Assembly (NCBI GenBank): GCA_000697475.1
Contig: JNEU01000813.1
Span: forward strand, 46,087 to 110,086
DNA length: 64,000 nucleotides
Reading direction: 5' to 3'
DNA from: Lichtheimia corymbifera B2541
Taxonomy: Eukaryota; Mucoromycota; Mucoromycetes; Mucorales; Lichtheimiaceae
The notes under the pieces are model-generated. The model was not told where the DNA came from, ran no database searches, and saw only the letters and a list, made by a program, of their open reading frames with translations. Positions 34,159 to 45,404 of this stretch are shown here, in pieces. The translations under genes were made by a program, and so were the position numbers. Position 1 is the first letter of the stretch; every line of letters begins with the position of its first letter.

Positions 34159-34996
34159 GATGATCGTTTACAATGAAGGTGAAAAAGAAAAGAGGGAAGA
34201 GAAGAAAAAAAGACACAAGGAAAAGCAAACTATGCGACCTGTCATAATTATGTTGCAGTGGGGATGTAGTAAGCGCGAAAGCTACAAAAAGAATCATTCT
34301 CACGTGAAGCATCCTACCCCACAGTTTTGGATTCTTGCACTATAAAAGCTGATCCTTATCTTAAAATCATCCTTTTGATTTCTTGACTACTCTCTTTACT
34401 TGTAGTATTCCCAATGACAGCTTATCTGTGTTAACGTCATCCCATTTATTTTTTGCCCTTCATTACATTTGTGCTAGCTCGACTTTCCAATTAAGGGATG
34501 AAGGAGAATGCATAGAATGACACATGTGCATGAATGGAACATCTTGACGTGTTGCTTTGTGTGTCGTAGTGGGTTTCCATAACATCGAGAAGATAGGGGT
34601 GATGGAAGTGGTGGTGGTGGTGGTGGTGGTGGTGTAAAAAAAAGAGAGATCGATCCAAGCGCCGCTTGGTGAGCACGTTTTGTAAACGGGATTATAGTCT
34701 TTTGCCGCCGCGCCCAGACAAAGAAATAAGGAATCATATGAAAATTGTAATGCGATTAGTGCTACCATGGAAGTGATGAGCAAATACCGCATGTCATGCC
34801 GTACATGATCCATTATTGGATAATACATCATCACCCAACAAGTACTGAGCAAGGATATTGGGTCACTTTTTGCTGGGCGTGTGTTGTTTTTGTGTGACCT
34901 GGTCCGAATCTCCTCTCACACACCAAAGCGTAGATAAAGTGCGCGCGCGCTCGTGTGTTTTTCTTCTTTTCTTTACTACTCTTTTCTTTATCAAAC
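34159..34996. other. Divergent promoter region with GGT repeat
   Basis: Promoters of the epoxide hydrolase (minus) and ACBP (plus). A (GTG)n run lies at about 34609-34635. A 129-codon minus-strand frame at 34463-34852 spans that run and shows no family features. The stretch just before ACBP contains GCGCGCGCTC (about 34942) and a C/T-rich leader. Confidence 0.45.
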
Positions 34997-35540
34997 ATGC
35001 CCTCCGCTGTAAGTGTCTTGCTTTTTGTTCCATCATCTCGAAAGAGAGTCACCATCTGCCCAGAGCAATGCCATTGACAATGTGTATGCATGCAGGAATT
35101 CGAAACCGCTGCCAAGGAAGTCCAAGAGCTCAAGAACAAGCCCTCCAATGACGAACTCTTGAAGCTTTACGCTTTGTATAAGCAAGCTACTGTTGGCGAT
35201 GTCAACACTGGTAAGTCACCCTAGGATATATATATATATATATGGAATTTGGATCTTGCTGACATGTATGGGTACATAGAACGTCCTGGTGCTTTTGACT
35301 TTAAGGGCAAGGCCAAGTGGGATGCCTGGAACGAGCTCAAGGGTAAGTGTGTGTGTGTTGGGTTGAATGGAATCTCCAGATACAACGTGGGAAAAAAAGA
35401 GACAAAAAGGAGAGGAAGGTCCATGATTATCCATGCAAATGGCTCACGGTCCATGTTATATATATCTAGGCAAGAGCCAAGAGGAGGCTGAGAAGGAGTA
35501 CATTGAATTCGTCCAACAGCTCAAGGCCAAGGACCAGTAA
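34997..35540 (+). CDS. ACB1: Acyl-CoA-binding protein
   Basis: Small cytosolic carrier that binds medium and long-chain acyl-CoA esters and supplies them for lipid metabolism and signalling. Four exons encode about 87 residues, the classic length. The first exon is only MPSA. Exon 2 gives [20 protein letters not shown] and [18 protein letters not shown], the family signature with the acyl-CoA-contacting Tyr and Lys. Exon 3 is [20 protein letters not shown], and exon 4 [20 protein letters not shown]. All conserved ligand-binding residues are present. Intron 2 contains a (TA)n tract (about 35227-35241). The compact gene with a pyrimidine-rich leader looks highly expressed. Confidence 0.96.
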
Positions 35541-35957
35541 ATTGTGTTTGATATCATATCGTGTTGAAATATAACGCTACGTTTTACCAACTCGACGTAC
35601 TTTTGTGGGTTAATGAATGATGGGATGGATGGATGGAGACTATATCTTGGAGTGGTTTGTACAGCATGGTCATTACAAAAGTTTTATTTTCAGGGCAAGA
35701 GACGAAGAAGAAAACGAAGCAGAAGCATATGTATAATATATGGGATGTTGTGTGTGTGTGAGTGTGTTTGTATTGAGTGTGATGGGTACGAGGGAAAGAG
35801 ATAAAACATCTTATAAAAGTATGCGTGTTATGTTGTTTTTTGGATGGTTTTCACTTTTTTTTTTCGAGTAGAGCAAGAGATAGAGAGAGAGAGAGAGGGT
35901 GTCTTTGTGTGTGGGTGTGGGGAATATCATACCATGATCAAGAAAAAAGAGAAAAAC
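35541..35957. other. Intergenic between convergent genes
   Basis: 3' sequence of ACBP and the EXO1-like gene. Contains GT-rich (about 35748-35770) and GA-rich (about 35874-35897) simple sequence. No gene seen. Confidence 0.45.
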
Positions 35958-37857
35958 TCATACCGGTGGCGAGCGATGTACACGCTGATTGGTATTATCT
36001 GAAAGACCCAATCGTCGAGCAGATGATGATGATGTTGTTGTTGTTGAAGAAGGCATTTTCAAAGATGAGAAACCACGTTTCTTTGGAGTAGGTACATGAT
36101 TCTCATCATCCACGCTCTTGCGTTTTTTGATTTCCAGGCTGCGAGATGCTTTTGGTGTAGGACAAATGGATACAGGAGATGAAGGTGCAGTTGTTGTCAT
36201 GTTGGCGGATGGTGGAGGTGTGGTGGATTGCTTTTGTGAGGGTGACGATAACTTTTTGTTGTTAATGGAGATGGTGGATAACGCATGCTTGGTAACGACA
36301 GGTTGAGGAGGTTGTGGTCGATCGAGTGGTCCTTCTTGCGTGTCGTTGAGGCGTTGTAGCCATGGCTAAAAAGACAATTCCATGTAAGCGGGGGGAAAAC
36401 ACGGGGTACTTAAATTGCACTTTTTTTTTCTTACAGGAAGATTCTCCTTGTTGTCGGCTGAAAAGAGATGGTCAATGCTTTTCTTGTTGGCCGCTGATGT
36501 GTCTTTCTTATCCTTCTTATCACTCTTTGCAATGGGTGAAGATGGTCTGGATCGTGTAGAGGATGATGTATTGGTCTTGTTTCCCAAACCGTCCCGCGTT
36601 TGAGTAGACTTTGTTGTTGTTGTTGTTGTCGTCGTTGCTGTGTTGTTGGTGTTGGATATCTGGTCACTGAATGCTTGAAGACGTCTCGATTTGGGGTCGC
36701 GCACTTGCTGAGTGAAACGTTCCGATTCGAGTTTCTTAAAAGCGTTTTCGTACTTTGTATCATCCAAGTGTTTAAACACCTAAAGAGATAGATAGATGAA
36801 ACGGTCAGGATGTAAAGTATAAAGTGAAGGGAGGAGGAGTAAGGGAACATACTGCATCCATATCAAGGTTGTGTTTGGTCAACAGGGTATACGCGGCTTT
36901 AAGATCGATATCGGCAGGTGGTGGCAAAGCATACTGCACCCCGGACAGGAGGCACAAATGACGAATATCATTTGATGACCATCCCTTGAGATTGAGTTCT
37001 TTAGCTTTGCCGAGACGTGCAGGATTCAGTGATGTTGCATGGTGATTGTCGCTATCGATATCGAACAAGAGGGTCATATCGCAACCGAAAGAAACAAGAT
37101 CCGAGGAGTGAGCATCAATGATGACGGCATCGATGATTGAGCGTTGTGCGAGATGAGCAAGTTGTGCATCGACCTCGTAAGGTGCCACGATGTGCTTGAT
37201 CTTTTTCTTGTCCAGACGCTAGGAATGGAAAAAGTGCAAAGTTGGAAAAACGAGCATCATCCAACATTAGATATATATATATGTGTGTGTACCTTGATTA
37301 CTCGTTGAATCATTTCCCATGTTACATGCACTGCCTTTTGCAGATGTTTCACGGCTTCTTCACGTTTTTGTTGGTCCAAGTATTTCAAGCCTTGTGCTTT
37401 GTCTTGCTCACATTGCCTATAAACAAGACATGTCAATAAATGGATCATTTGATGCTATGTACACAAGTATTTACCGCCTTCGGTCTTGCTCTGCCTTTTC
37501 GTTGCATGGCAACACGCTTCCTTGGAACACAATGATGGGTGTCACGTCGTGTGAGCACAGCATAGCAACCTTTTCAAGGAACAGGTCGACGTATCTAGGA
37601 AACCCAACCAATCGTACTCTGCGTCAGTTTTTTCTGCGTTCACCACCCCCTAGTTGTCATGGGCTCTCTCGTCGTCGTCAACCATTCTGTACGCACCCAT
37701 TGCAATCGTCGTCTGTTGCCCATTCGACTGCCCATGCTGAAGTACATTCAAGTAACCATGCGTTTCCATCGATGGCAACCTTCTTCCCAGCGTAGTCCTT
37801 GATGTGTACAGGACAATGGATCGAGGTGACCAGCTGGAGCAAGTCTGGAGAACCCAT
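35958..37857 (-). CDS. EXO1-like XPG-family protein, predicted to lack nuclease activity
   Basis: Six exons, about 510 residues. The XPG N-region is recognisable: MGSPDLLQLVTSIHCPVHIK, GKKVAIDGNAWLLE, VTPIIVFQGSVLPCNEKAEQ and DRRRQCEQDKAQGL. The I-region is KKIKHIVAPYEVDAQLAHLA, then IIDAHSSDLVSFGCDM. It aligns with EXO1 throughout. Compared with human EXO1 metal ligands (D30, D78, E150, D152, D171, D173, D225 from literature), D30, E150, D152 and D173 are kept. D78 is Gln (VFQG), D171 is Ser (HSSD) and D225 is Gln (LSGVQY). The helix-hairpin-helix that follows, RGIGLAKA in EXO1, is replaced by LPPPADIDLKAAY. The C-terminal 280 residues are disordered, with basic segments (EIKKRKS, TPKKRGF). 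It is therefore likely a non-catalytic paralogue that may bind DNA or repair proteins. A canonical EXO1 elsewhere in the genome is expected. Confidence 0.85.
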
Positions 37858-39043
37858 AGTACACGTTACAAAGGAAAAGACACGAGATGAGGGAGAAGAA
37901 GGGAGGATTAGGAGGAGGAGAAAAGAGAAAAAAAAGAGTGGGTGAAAAGAGAGAGAGAGAGAGAAAGAGAGAAGGCAACCAAAGAGAAGCTACACCCAAA
38001 CCCAAAAGTGTTGCGGACATACAAAAGATGGTTGGTGTGAAGCATTATTGTGTAGTGTAATCCTTGCTATCATTTTCTTTCAGAGGAGCAATACTGAATC
38101 GATAAAGATATGGTATCCATGACAGATGCACGCGTTCCAATAGCTTGATGGAGTCATAGTTACAAGTTGCTGCGTAAAGCGCGTTGAGCACATGGTGGTG
38201 TGATGGTTTCTCCCGTTGTCGTTATATTGGTTTTTGTTCGTTCCACATATATACACACATGCACACGCGTGCTTCGAATCCATTTCTATGGTACACAAAT
38301 TCAACATGATATATAAACATAAAGTCATCATCCCAACCAACTGCACGCAGACCCACTTTTGATAATCCCTGTTGTTGATGCATCGGATACTACGTCTACA
38401 TCATCGCCCACCTAACAATGCATAGGTAAAAGTCATTATGCTCTCGGCGTTGCTTCCTTTTGGATGCCGTTGTACTTGGTCTTTTCCATTTCAGTATTCA
38501 ATGAGGCTGCTGCATCACACTAAATTAGTTGATGATCTACCTCGTCGTTTACCCTTTCTTTCCTATCCATCCCTTTTATCATTGTTGTAAAGATGAATTC
38601 TCTCTTTCTCTCTCTCACACACACACTTGTCATTAGCATTGTTGATTGTGCATCACAAGATTATGCATGTCACCAATCATCAAGTGTCATTATGGTCCAT
38701 GAACCGCGTATTTGTTGCTTCCGCAGGTTATAAACATGTCCTGCTTGTTTACAACAGGATTCCTCAAACGTATGTGATTTGACGACAACGATATGCATGT
38801 TGGTCATCCTCATTCTTTTTTTTCTCATCAGCGTAATGTTACTCTGTGGTGTTGTACGTAGAGATAAGGCAAGTATTCCTTTGTTTGAATGAGCTGTAAT
38901 CGAGATAAGGAGATGTACTTATAAACAAAAAGATATACACAAAAAATTGGGAGAGCGCGTATCAAATCTCTATATAAGTATGCTGGATGTCGAATAATAG
39001 CGGGAGCAGGATGTGGTGGTTGGAGGAGGAGGAGTCATATTGT
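37858..39043. other. Intergenic, upstream of the EXO1-like gene
   Basis: GA-rich tract directly upstream of the start (about 37870-37980) and CT/CA-rich simple sequence at about 38595-38630. Short open frames show no family features. No RNA gene seen. Confidence 0.45.
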
Positions 39044-39793
39044 CTATTTGTTGTGCCATATTAAAGTACGGAGCGAGTTCCACGAATCCGAATCCTTGTA
39101 GATATATTGCATGGAAGAACGCAGCGAGGGCTGCAGGGTATCAGCATCGTGCTTGAAGAGGTACATGACCAAACCCCAGCAGACTGCAGCAAAGACTGGA
39201 TATGTGTGTTGAGGCGCATCAATGATTTGCCGCTTGACGGGGATCTTCACGGCTGCGAGCACCACACGTGCAAAGATATACAATACAATCTGCAGACACA
39301 CACGCATAAGTACCCATCTCTTTCTATTTGATAATGATGCATAATTGATTGACACATACCTGCTGATTGATACTATTGTTCTCACCAAACACATAGTAAC
39401 CTCCAAGAAGACCAGCAATGAATGGATGGATATCCGCTTCCTTATTACCATTCAGTCGTTTCAATGCAAACATGGCAGCTTTGTAGATGGTGGCAAATGT
39501 ACCCAAGTTCTTGGCGTGTTGTTTGGTAGCCTTGAAGATGTATCGAAACTTGTCTTGGATACTACATGCATAGCAGCCGTCTTCCAATCAATATCCCATC
39601 CATACCATAACCACACACACATAGACACCAAGATCCTTTTTACTTACGATCCGGATTTGAATAAGAAGGCCATCACCAATGCGTGAGGGAATCGGATTCT
39701 AGTGCCATAGACAACGCCATTACGGAAGCCTTTGAGGATTGTGAGGGCATCGTGGTATTTTGGATTGAGGGCGATCTGAGTCAGAGTTTCCAT
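39044..39793 (-). CDS. Peroxisomal membrane protein 4 (PXMP4/PMP24 family)
   Basis: Small multi-span protein of the peroxisomal membrane; its transport role is not settled. Three exons, about 205 residues, the normal size. The family core is strongly conserved: YHDALTILKGFRNGVVYGTR, FPHALVMAFLFKSGS, then across intron 1 IQDKFRYIFKATKQHAKNLG. Exon 2 ends GGYYVFGENNSINQQ, the FGENNxIN signature. Exon 3 gives IVLYIFARVVLAAVKI, then VCWGLVMYLFKHDADTLQPS and LRSSMQYIYKDSDSW. These align along the full length with vertebrate PXMP4. Start METLTQIALNPKYHD is chosen because the family N-terminus begins just before the GFRNG motif; a frame further upstream (39830-40015) is leader. Confidence 0.93.
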
Positions 39794-41295
39794 GACAAGT
39801 TGGTAGGGAAGGAGGAGGAGGAGAAATATTCAAGGTGAAGAAAAGATATAAAGAAGAGAAGGACTAAAAAGGAGCAGCAAAGGTACCTGAAAGATAGCAA
39901 CAGTAGCCGTTGTTTGCCGCACCCAGAAACCGACGTTTTCACATGACAGTTTAACACTCTTTGCTTTACCCTGTGGGGAGATCTGGTGAAACAACATCCT
40001 GAAATCACACACCAAATGTGATGTATGATGTATGTGTGTGTGTGTGTTTGTCTCTATCTCTCTCTCTTTCTTTCTTTCTCTTTTTCCTCTTGCTATGGTG
40101 TGGTATATAGATCAATCCCCTTCCATGATATTGATTCGGCGTATATACAAAATTATCCTCCGCTTTTCATTTATGAAATTGTACCATGGTATATTCAATG
40201 TTGTTGCTGATGTAATATAATATAAAGTCGATTCACACTTTGTGTCATTCGTTTTCCAATGGAACTGGCAAGTGATGCACATTTGCCAATGCACCTTGAG
40301 TTATTTGTGTGACAGCACCAATCAATCTTATTTGGGAAGCGTGGGATTATCATCACTCACGTCAGCTACGACTCGTCCTCCAACGAGAAGCGGCTTTTCA
40401 TCAAACGAGGAATCCTTCTTCATTACAGTGGCATGCTTTCTACATTGGTTTGTTTGTTGGGGATCATTTTCGATAATGGTTCTGACCTAATGATGCCAAT
40501 ATAAAAAGGACCTGTGTCATAAAAATCAAGCCTGATAGGGCATAGGTAGCATTACAAAAGACTTTTCTGCTGTAATTGGAAACACGCTATCATGGTGGAG
40601 ATACATTTATCAAACAAGAATTTCTTCACCGTACTACCAAGTTTGGGGCAACCGATAAGACATCCTTGTTGTAATCACAACGACCATTTATTGTCCATAA
40701 TGGGCGCTACTTTTTTACAACGTTCATGCTGCAATTGTTATGCTGGGTGAGCCATTTTCGGGCGGGGTTCGAATCAGGTATGACAATGGAAGCTGGCCGT
40801 TCCTCATACTTTGGGTCACCCATAAAGGTTGACATTTTGGTGGTTATAAAAAGCATTAGTAAACGATCCCGTTCTAATCCAAAATAATAGCTGTGATCTT
40901 TATTGACCTGAATTAGAGCAACGGGATGCAATGTGTTTGGTTACTAGTATGCATTCACGTACACATGTGCACGCATTGAGCAGTCTACTATGAGCTTATA
41001 GTGATCACGTGGAGAGAAATGGCATGGCTCTGCATCGCAATATGTAGCACGTGACGACGGAACAATACGGAAAGTTGCATTTGATATCACCAAAGTACTT
41101 TAATCAATGGGATGATAATGATAATGAAAGGTACTATATATGAGAGAGAGAGATGGGGTATAGGATAATTGAATAATGACAGAATGGGTGGTGGTGGGGG
41201 GAACCAATATAGGGGATGCTCCAACATGGATGGCGGGAAATTTGATAGTGGCGGGATGTGGTGGTACGGCTCTCTTCTCTTCCACAACCACCTCC
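39794..41295. other. Intergenic, divergent promoters
   Basis: A (GT)n run (about 40032-40048) and a C/T-rich run (about 40050-40090) lie behind PXMP4. A 74-codon minus-strand frame at 40707-40931 (with YEERPASIVIPDSNPARKW) is unexplained and not assigned. A TATATATGAG-type element at about 41132-41141 fits a promoter for the next gene, which argues for its downstream start codon. Confidence 0.45.
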
Positions 41296-42403
41296 ATGTT
41301 TGCAAGGATACCGGCAGCAGCAGCAACAGCACGACGAACACACAGACCACTCATTGCTAAAAGTATACGGAAGCGATGCATTGGCACTGACGAGACATCT
41401 CGACCATTTCCTTCTCCTTTTCCAACACGACCCACGCAACCTAACAAGAATGACGAATTGGCTTTACCAGTCCCTGTTCCGATATCAGCCAACGATCCTC
41501 ATGTTGAAGAGCCCTATTCGCATTCCTCGTTTCGCAGCAGCAATTCCTATGAAGGCATGAACGAGACGCCACTGCCACCCACACATCATTTTGATACATA
41601 TCAATTATTACAAGCGTTGGAGAGGCAAGGCTTCACACGGTCCCAGGCTGAAGTTGTTATGAAAGGCATCAAATTTAAGCTGAGGGAGAGGTAAATAGTC
41701 GTTGTATACAATGAGCGACCTTGTGCAATGAGCTTATTCTCCATTGTAGTTCGGCGTTTATCAGACAAAGACTCTTGCTACGCTCGGATCTCGATAATGT
41801 AAGATGGTATCATGGTCACTTTTCACATTCATTGGTACTGAAACGATGATATTCTAGGAAACATATCTATTCAAGGCTGGGCTATCAGAAATGCGCACTG
41901 AAGTCCAGACAATGAGGAGGAATGATACACATATGCTACAGGCAGAGATGGCAGCTGTGACAAGGGATGTGGAATCCATTGGCCAAAAACTACGAGAGGA
42001 TGTTGCACTCATGAAGAATGAAATCACGCTTGATCTCAACAACCGGAAAAACGAGGGACGTGAGGAGCTAAAGACCATTGAAATGAAGATCCAAGAAATG
42101 AACAACAAGCTCACAGTATCACTTGGCGATGTACGCACAGGAATTGAGGCCGTGAGGTGGGAAACTATATGGAAAGGAATGAGTAAGTGCAAACAATGTT
42201 TGATGATGGGCTCATCCTAATCTATATTTTTAATAGCTGGTGTAGCAGTAGCTGCAATGAGCATTGCTGGTCTCGGTTATTTACTAACACGGTATGCGGA
42301 GCACAAGGCAGAGACTTTACGCTTAGAGAAGCAGAGACGAAAGAAACAATTTCGAGAAGATGCTCGGCAATCTGGGATGGCAGATATGGAAGTAGTCTAT
42401 TGA
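41296..42403 (+). CDS. Mitochondrial coiled-coil protein of the MCUR1/CCDC90 (Fmp32) family
   Basis: Inner-membrane protein family linked to assembly of respiratory complexes and, in animals, to the calcium uniporter. Four exons. From the ATG at 41296 the protein starts MFARIPAAAATARRTHRPLI, a basic amphipathic presequence typical for mitochondrial import. An earlier in-frame ATG at 41176 would add 40 residues without that character. The family head motif is FDTYQLLQALERQGFTRSQA and VVMKGIKFKLRER. A long coiled coil follows (SEMRTEVQTMRRNDTHMLQA, DVESIGQKLREDVALMKNEI, EELKTIEMKIQEMNNKL). The last exon has the transmembrane helix AGVAVAAMSIAGLGYLLTRY and a short basic tail ending MEVVY. Order and length match the family. 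Confidence 0.87.
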
Positions 42404-43607
42404 TGATCCCCCCTCCTCCTCCCCAACGTCATACAATATACCTGCATCATCATCATAATAAAAAGACTACAAATATATATCGTTCGACACCGTCATATTA
42501 TAGTCGTATTTCCTTTGAGTTCATAAAGACGCCAGCAAGGATAATAGATTACCAAACGGCTCTCTTTGAGGCAATCATGACTAACAATGGCACCAACGCC
42601 CTTGCCTATGCCAACATAATATGGCCTGTGCTCCCCAGGATCCTTAATCAAAATCACTCCCCGATCCCTATTGGGTTCTTACCTAAAGGAGCCTTGCGCG
42701 ACCAGCAAAATCAGCTTAATATCAAGAGCTGCATAATAATATGCGATGTCCTCGAGGAAATAAAAAAGATGATTACATGATCAGGAAGCATGCCATACTG
42801 TCGCAAAGAATACATGGTCTAGATCTTTAGCTTTGAGACCGGCATTGAAAAGGGATCTGTTACTCCATCATGCTGGTAATAGGTGGATGCCAAGAGCAAA
42901 ATAAGCAGACAATTGATGTTACACGCACGACAGCAGCATTTTGTTCAAAATCAAGGATCACTTGTTTGCCAAGCAACTAATTGCTGCATATATGGTTGTC
43001 AGATAAAGTCAACTTGCATAGACCGTGTCTATTTATCATTTGGCAAGAAACGTAATGATGACTGAAGGTTCTAAAATCGATGTTCTCCTTGCACGTTTAC
43101 AGAGATGATCGTTATTCCAGTATAACGGGTTGCTCTAACGCATCCAAAGAGCCATGTCTATGATGTCTTTCGTTATTTATATATCATGATTGCCAAGGAC
43201 AAACAGATCAAAAGTAAGGTTACCAATGCATATGAAACATGAGTTGCACAAGCGATCGGCAGGACGCTACGGAAACCTATTTTGGAATCAACAAGCCGCG
43301 GAAGGAAAGCACAGGAAGATACCCAGATCAAGAAAAGGTTAATCAAGCTATTCTTTAATGAATGATGATGGTCCATTATGACTATGAAGTTGTCTATATA
43401 TATATATATAAAGAAAGGGTGGTTTATATAGGTGGTGCCTGAAAGTAATTGATGGTGGTGCAACCAGAAACCTCACCTCGGAGTAGTGAATGAGCTTTTT
43501 CAGGAAGTGGTCTTCAATCTTTTCTCTTTCTTCTTCCTCCCCTCCCTTGAAGCCCATAGCAGCAGCTACCCACCCACACACTTGTTTTTCCTCACAGACA
43601 TCCAAGC
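42404..43607. other. Intergenic, with an unexplained open stretch at about 42510-42780
   Basis: Directly after the MCUR1-like stop the plus-strand frame ending at 42780 stays open for about 90 codons with protein-like content (FEFIKTPARIIDYQTALFEA, NALAYANIIWPVLPRILNQ). No start or family is evident; it may be a remnant. A (TA)n run lies at about 43394-43410. C/T-rich leader sequence at about 43505-43550 precedes the next gene. Confidence 0.4.
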
Positions 43608-44819
43608 ATGTCCGCCTATTATACCCAGCGGACGTTTACAAAGAGGGAACTTCTACCGACAGCCCATTCCAATGACAGGGTAAAACGTAAAGTAATTGTG
43701 CCAAACAACCGGAAATACAGCGATGGGACTGACTGACATCATCCACAGCAGCCGAATCCTTGATCTTTGGCATGACACGGAAGCAACTGTCCCTGATTGT
43801 CTTGGTCGTTCAAAACAGCACCCTTGTCCTCATGATGCGGTATTCCAGAATCGTGCAAAAGCCCGGCCAGCCTTTGTATATTGCGTCGAGTGCAGTGTTC
43901 CTTGCAGAGTTGCTCAAAATCGTAGCTTGTTTGGCTGTCATGTATCATGAACAAGGCTATTGGCACAAGTTTGTTGTCATGGTGCGACGAGAGATCCTCG
44001 GCAAACCGCGTGATACGGCATTGATGCTTATTCCATCCAGCTTATATGCATTGCAAAACAACTTGTTGTATGTGGCACTCAGTAATCTCGAGGCAGCAAC
44101 CTTCCAGGTCACCTATCAAATGAAGATCTTGTCGACTGCTATCTTTTCTATCGTCTTGTTGGGTCGTTCACTGAACCAGGGCAAATGGTTGGCACTTATC
44201 CTACTCATGATTGGCGTCACCATGGTACAATCACAAAGCGTCTCTTCAGCTCCACCTCCGCTGGCTGATGGTGCAGTACAAAGTCCGTGGATCGGTTTGT
44301 TGGCAGTGGTGACAAGTTGTGTCTCTTCTGGATTTGCAGGCTGCTACTTTGAAAAGATCCTCAAAACATCCGAAACGTCAATGTGGGTGCGCAATATCCA
44401 ACTTGGTATCTCTGGTGCATTCTTTTCGCTGTTGGGCATGTTGGTCTATGATATGGAACCTCTACGACAAGGAGGCATGTTACAAGGTTATGACTGGCTG
44501 ACTTGGGTAGTGGTGGCAAATCAAGCATTGGGAGGCTTGCTAGTGGCTATTGTGGTTAAATATGCTGGTATGTACAGATATGTGGAATGGAAAAGATATG
44601 CAGCAGCAGCAAAGCTAAAATTATCTACTTTCTGCAGACTCGATCCTGAAAGGATTTGCAACAAGTTTATCCATTATTGTTTCTGGTGTAATCAGCTTTT
44701 ATCTCTTCAACTTTCAGCCCACGATACCATTTATTGTCGGTGCAATGATTGTGATGGTGGCCTCATATCTCTATGGTTTGGACTTTTCCCAAAGGAAACA
44801 ACCCATTAAACCACATTGA
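43608..44819 (+). CDS. Golgi nucleotide-sugar transporter, UDP-GlcNAc/UDP-Gal type (SLC35A family)
   Basis: Antiporter that brings nucleotide sugars into the Golgi lumen for glycosylation in exchange for nucleotide monophosphate. Three exons, about 350 residues, ten predicted helices. Landmarks: KQLSLIVLVVQNSTLVLMMR, YIASSAVFLAELLKIVACLA, LMLIPSSLYALQNNLLYVAL, NLEAATFQVTYQMKILSTAI, GVTMVQSQ, FAGCYFEKILKTSETSMWVR and NIQLGISGAFFSLLGML. After intron 2 comes DSILKGFATSLSIIVSGVIS. The NNLLYVALSNLEAATFQVTYQMKI region is diagnostic of SLC35A proteins. The start is in a 90-bp first exon (MSAYYTQRTFTKRELLPTA); the frame joins only if the donor GTAAAG at about 43688 is used rather than the GTAAAA nine bases earlier. 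UDP-GlcNAc is the likeliest substrate in fungi, but this is not proven by sequence. Confidence 0.92.
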
Positions 44820-45404
44820 TGGCGATACACTCTTAGCGTATTGATTTACCCTCCCCTTATCTACTCTGACATCTCCCTTGTTGTTGCTTTATTATAGATA
44901 GTCCTAATCTAGTTAATGTCTTCTTCATCCATGCATTGTATATTCTAGAGCATCAAGATGAGTTGAAACACACACACACACACAAAGAGATACATATATA
45001 ATATATAACTTTGATCTCGCTCTTATATTCTACTTTTGTACTATTGTTTGTTTGTTCGCCATTCCCATCCCTCAAATGTCTCATGATTTGCATGTCATAT
45101 GTATTCGCAATTGCAGACTGAAATAGTAAAAGAGAAAAGATGATAATGACGGGGACTCTTATTATTATAGCTATAGCACTCGCCACGATGATTTACTATT
45201 GCTCAGCATCATCATCATGTGGCGTTTCAATTGTATTGGTAAATAGATACATTCTCTCCTGTGTGTGTGCTTTGCAGCAGGGGCAATGGTGCGTGTAACC
45301 ATGCCAAGTTTTCTTGGTGGTTCACATTTCCGACATCTCTTCTTTTCCTGCAACTTGTTTCTCTCTCTCGCCGCCTTGTTTCCGGCGCACCACTACTCCT
45401 TTCC
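44820..45404. other. Intergenic
   Basis: 3' end of the nucleotide-sugar transporter and promoter of the next gene. A (CA)n run lies at about 44970-44984. No gene recognised; short frames here are not supported. Confidence 0.45.

Noticed and set aside
34463..34852. 129-codon minus-strand frame with one hydrophobic segment
   Set aside because: Spans a simple GTG repeat in the shared promoter of two convincing genes and has no recognisable family.
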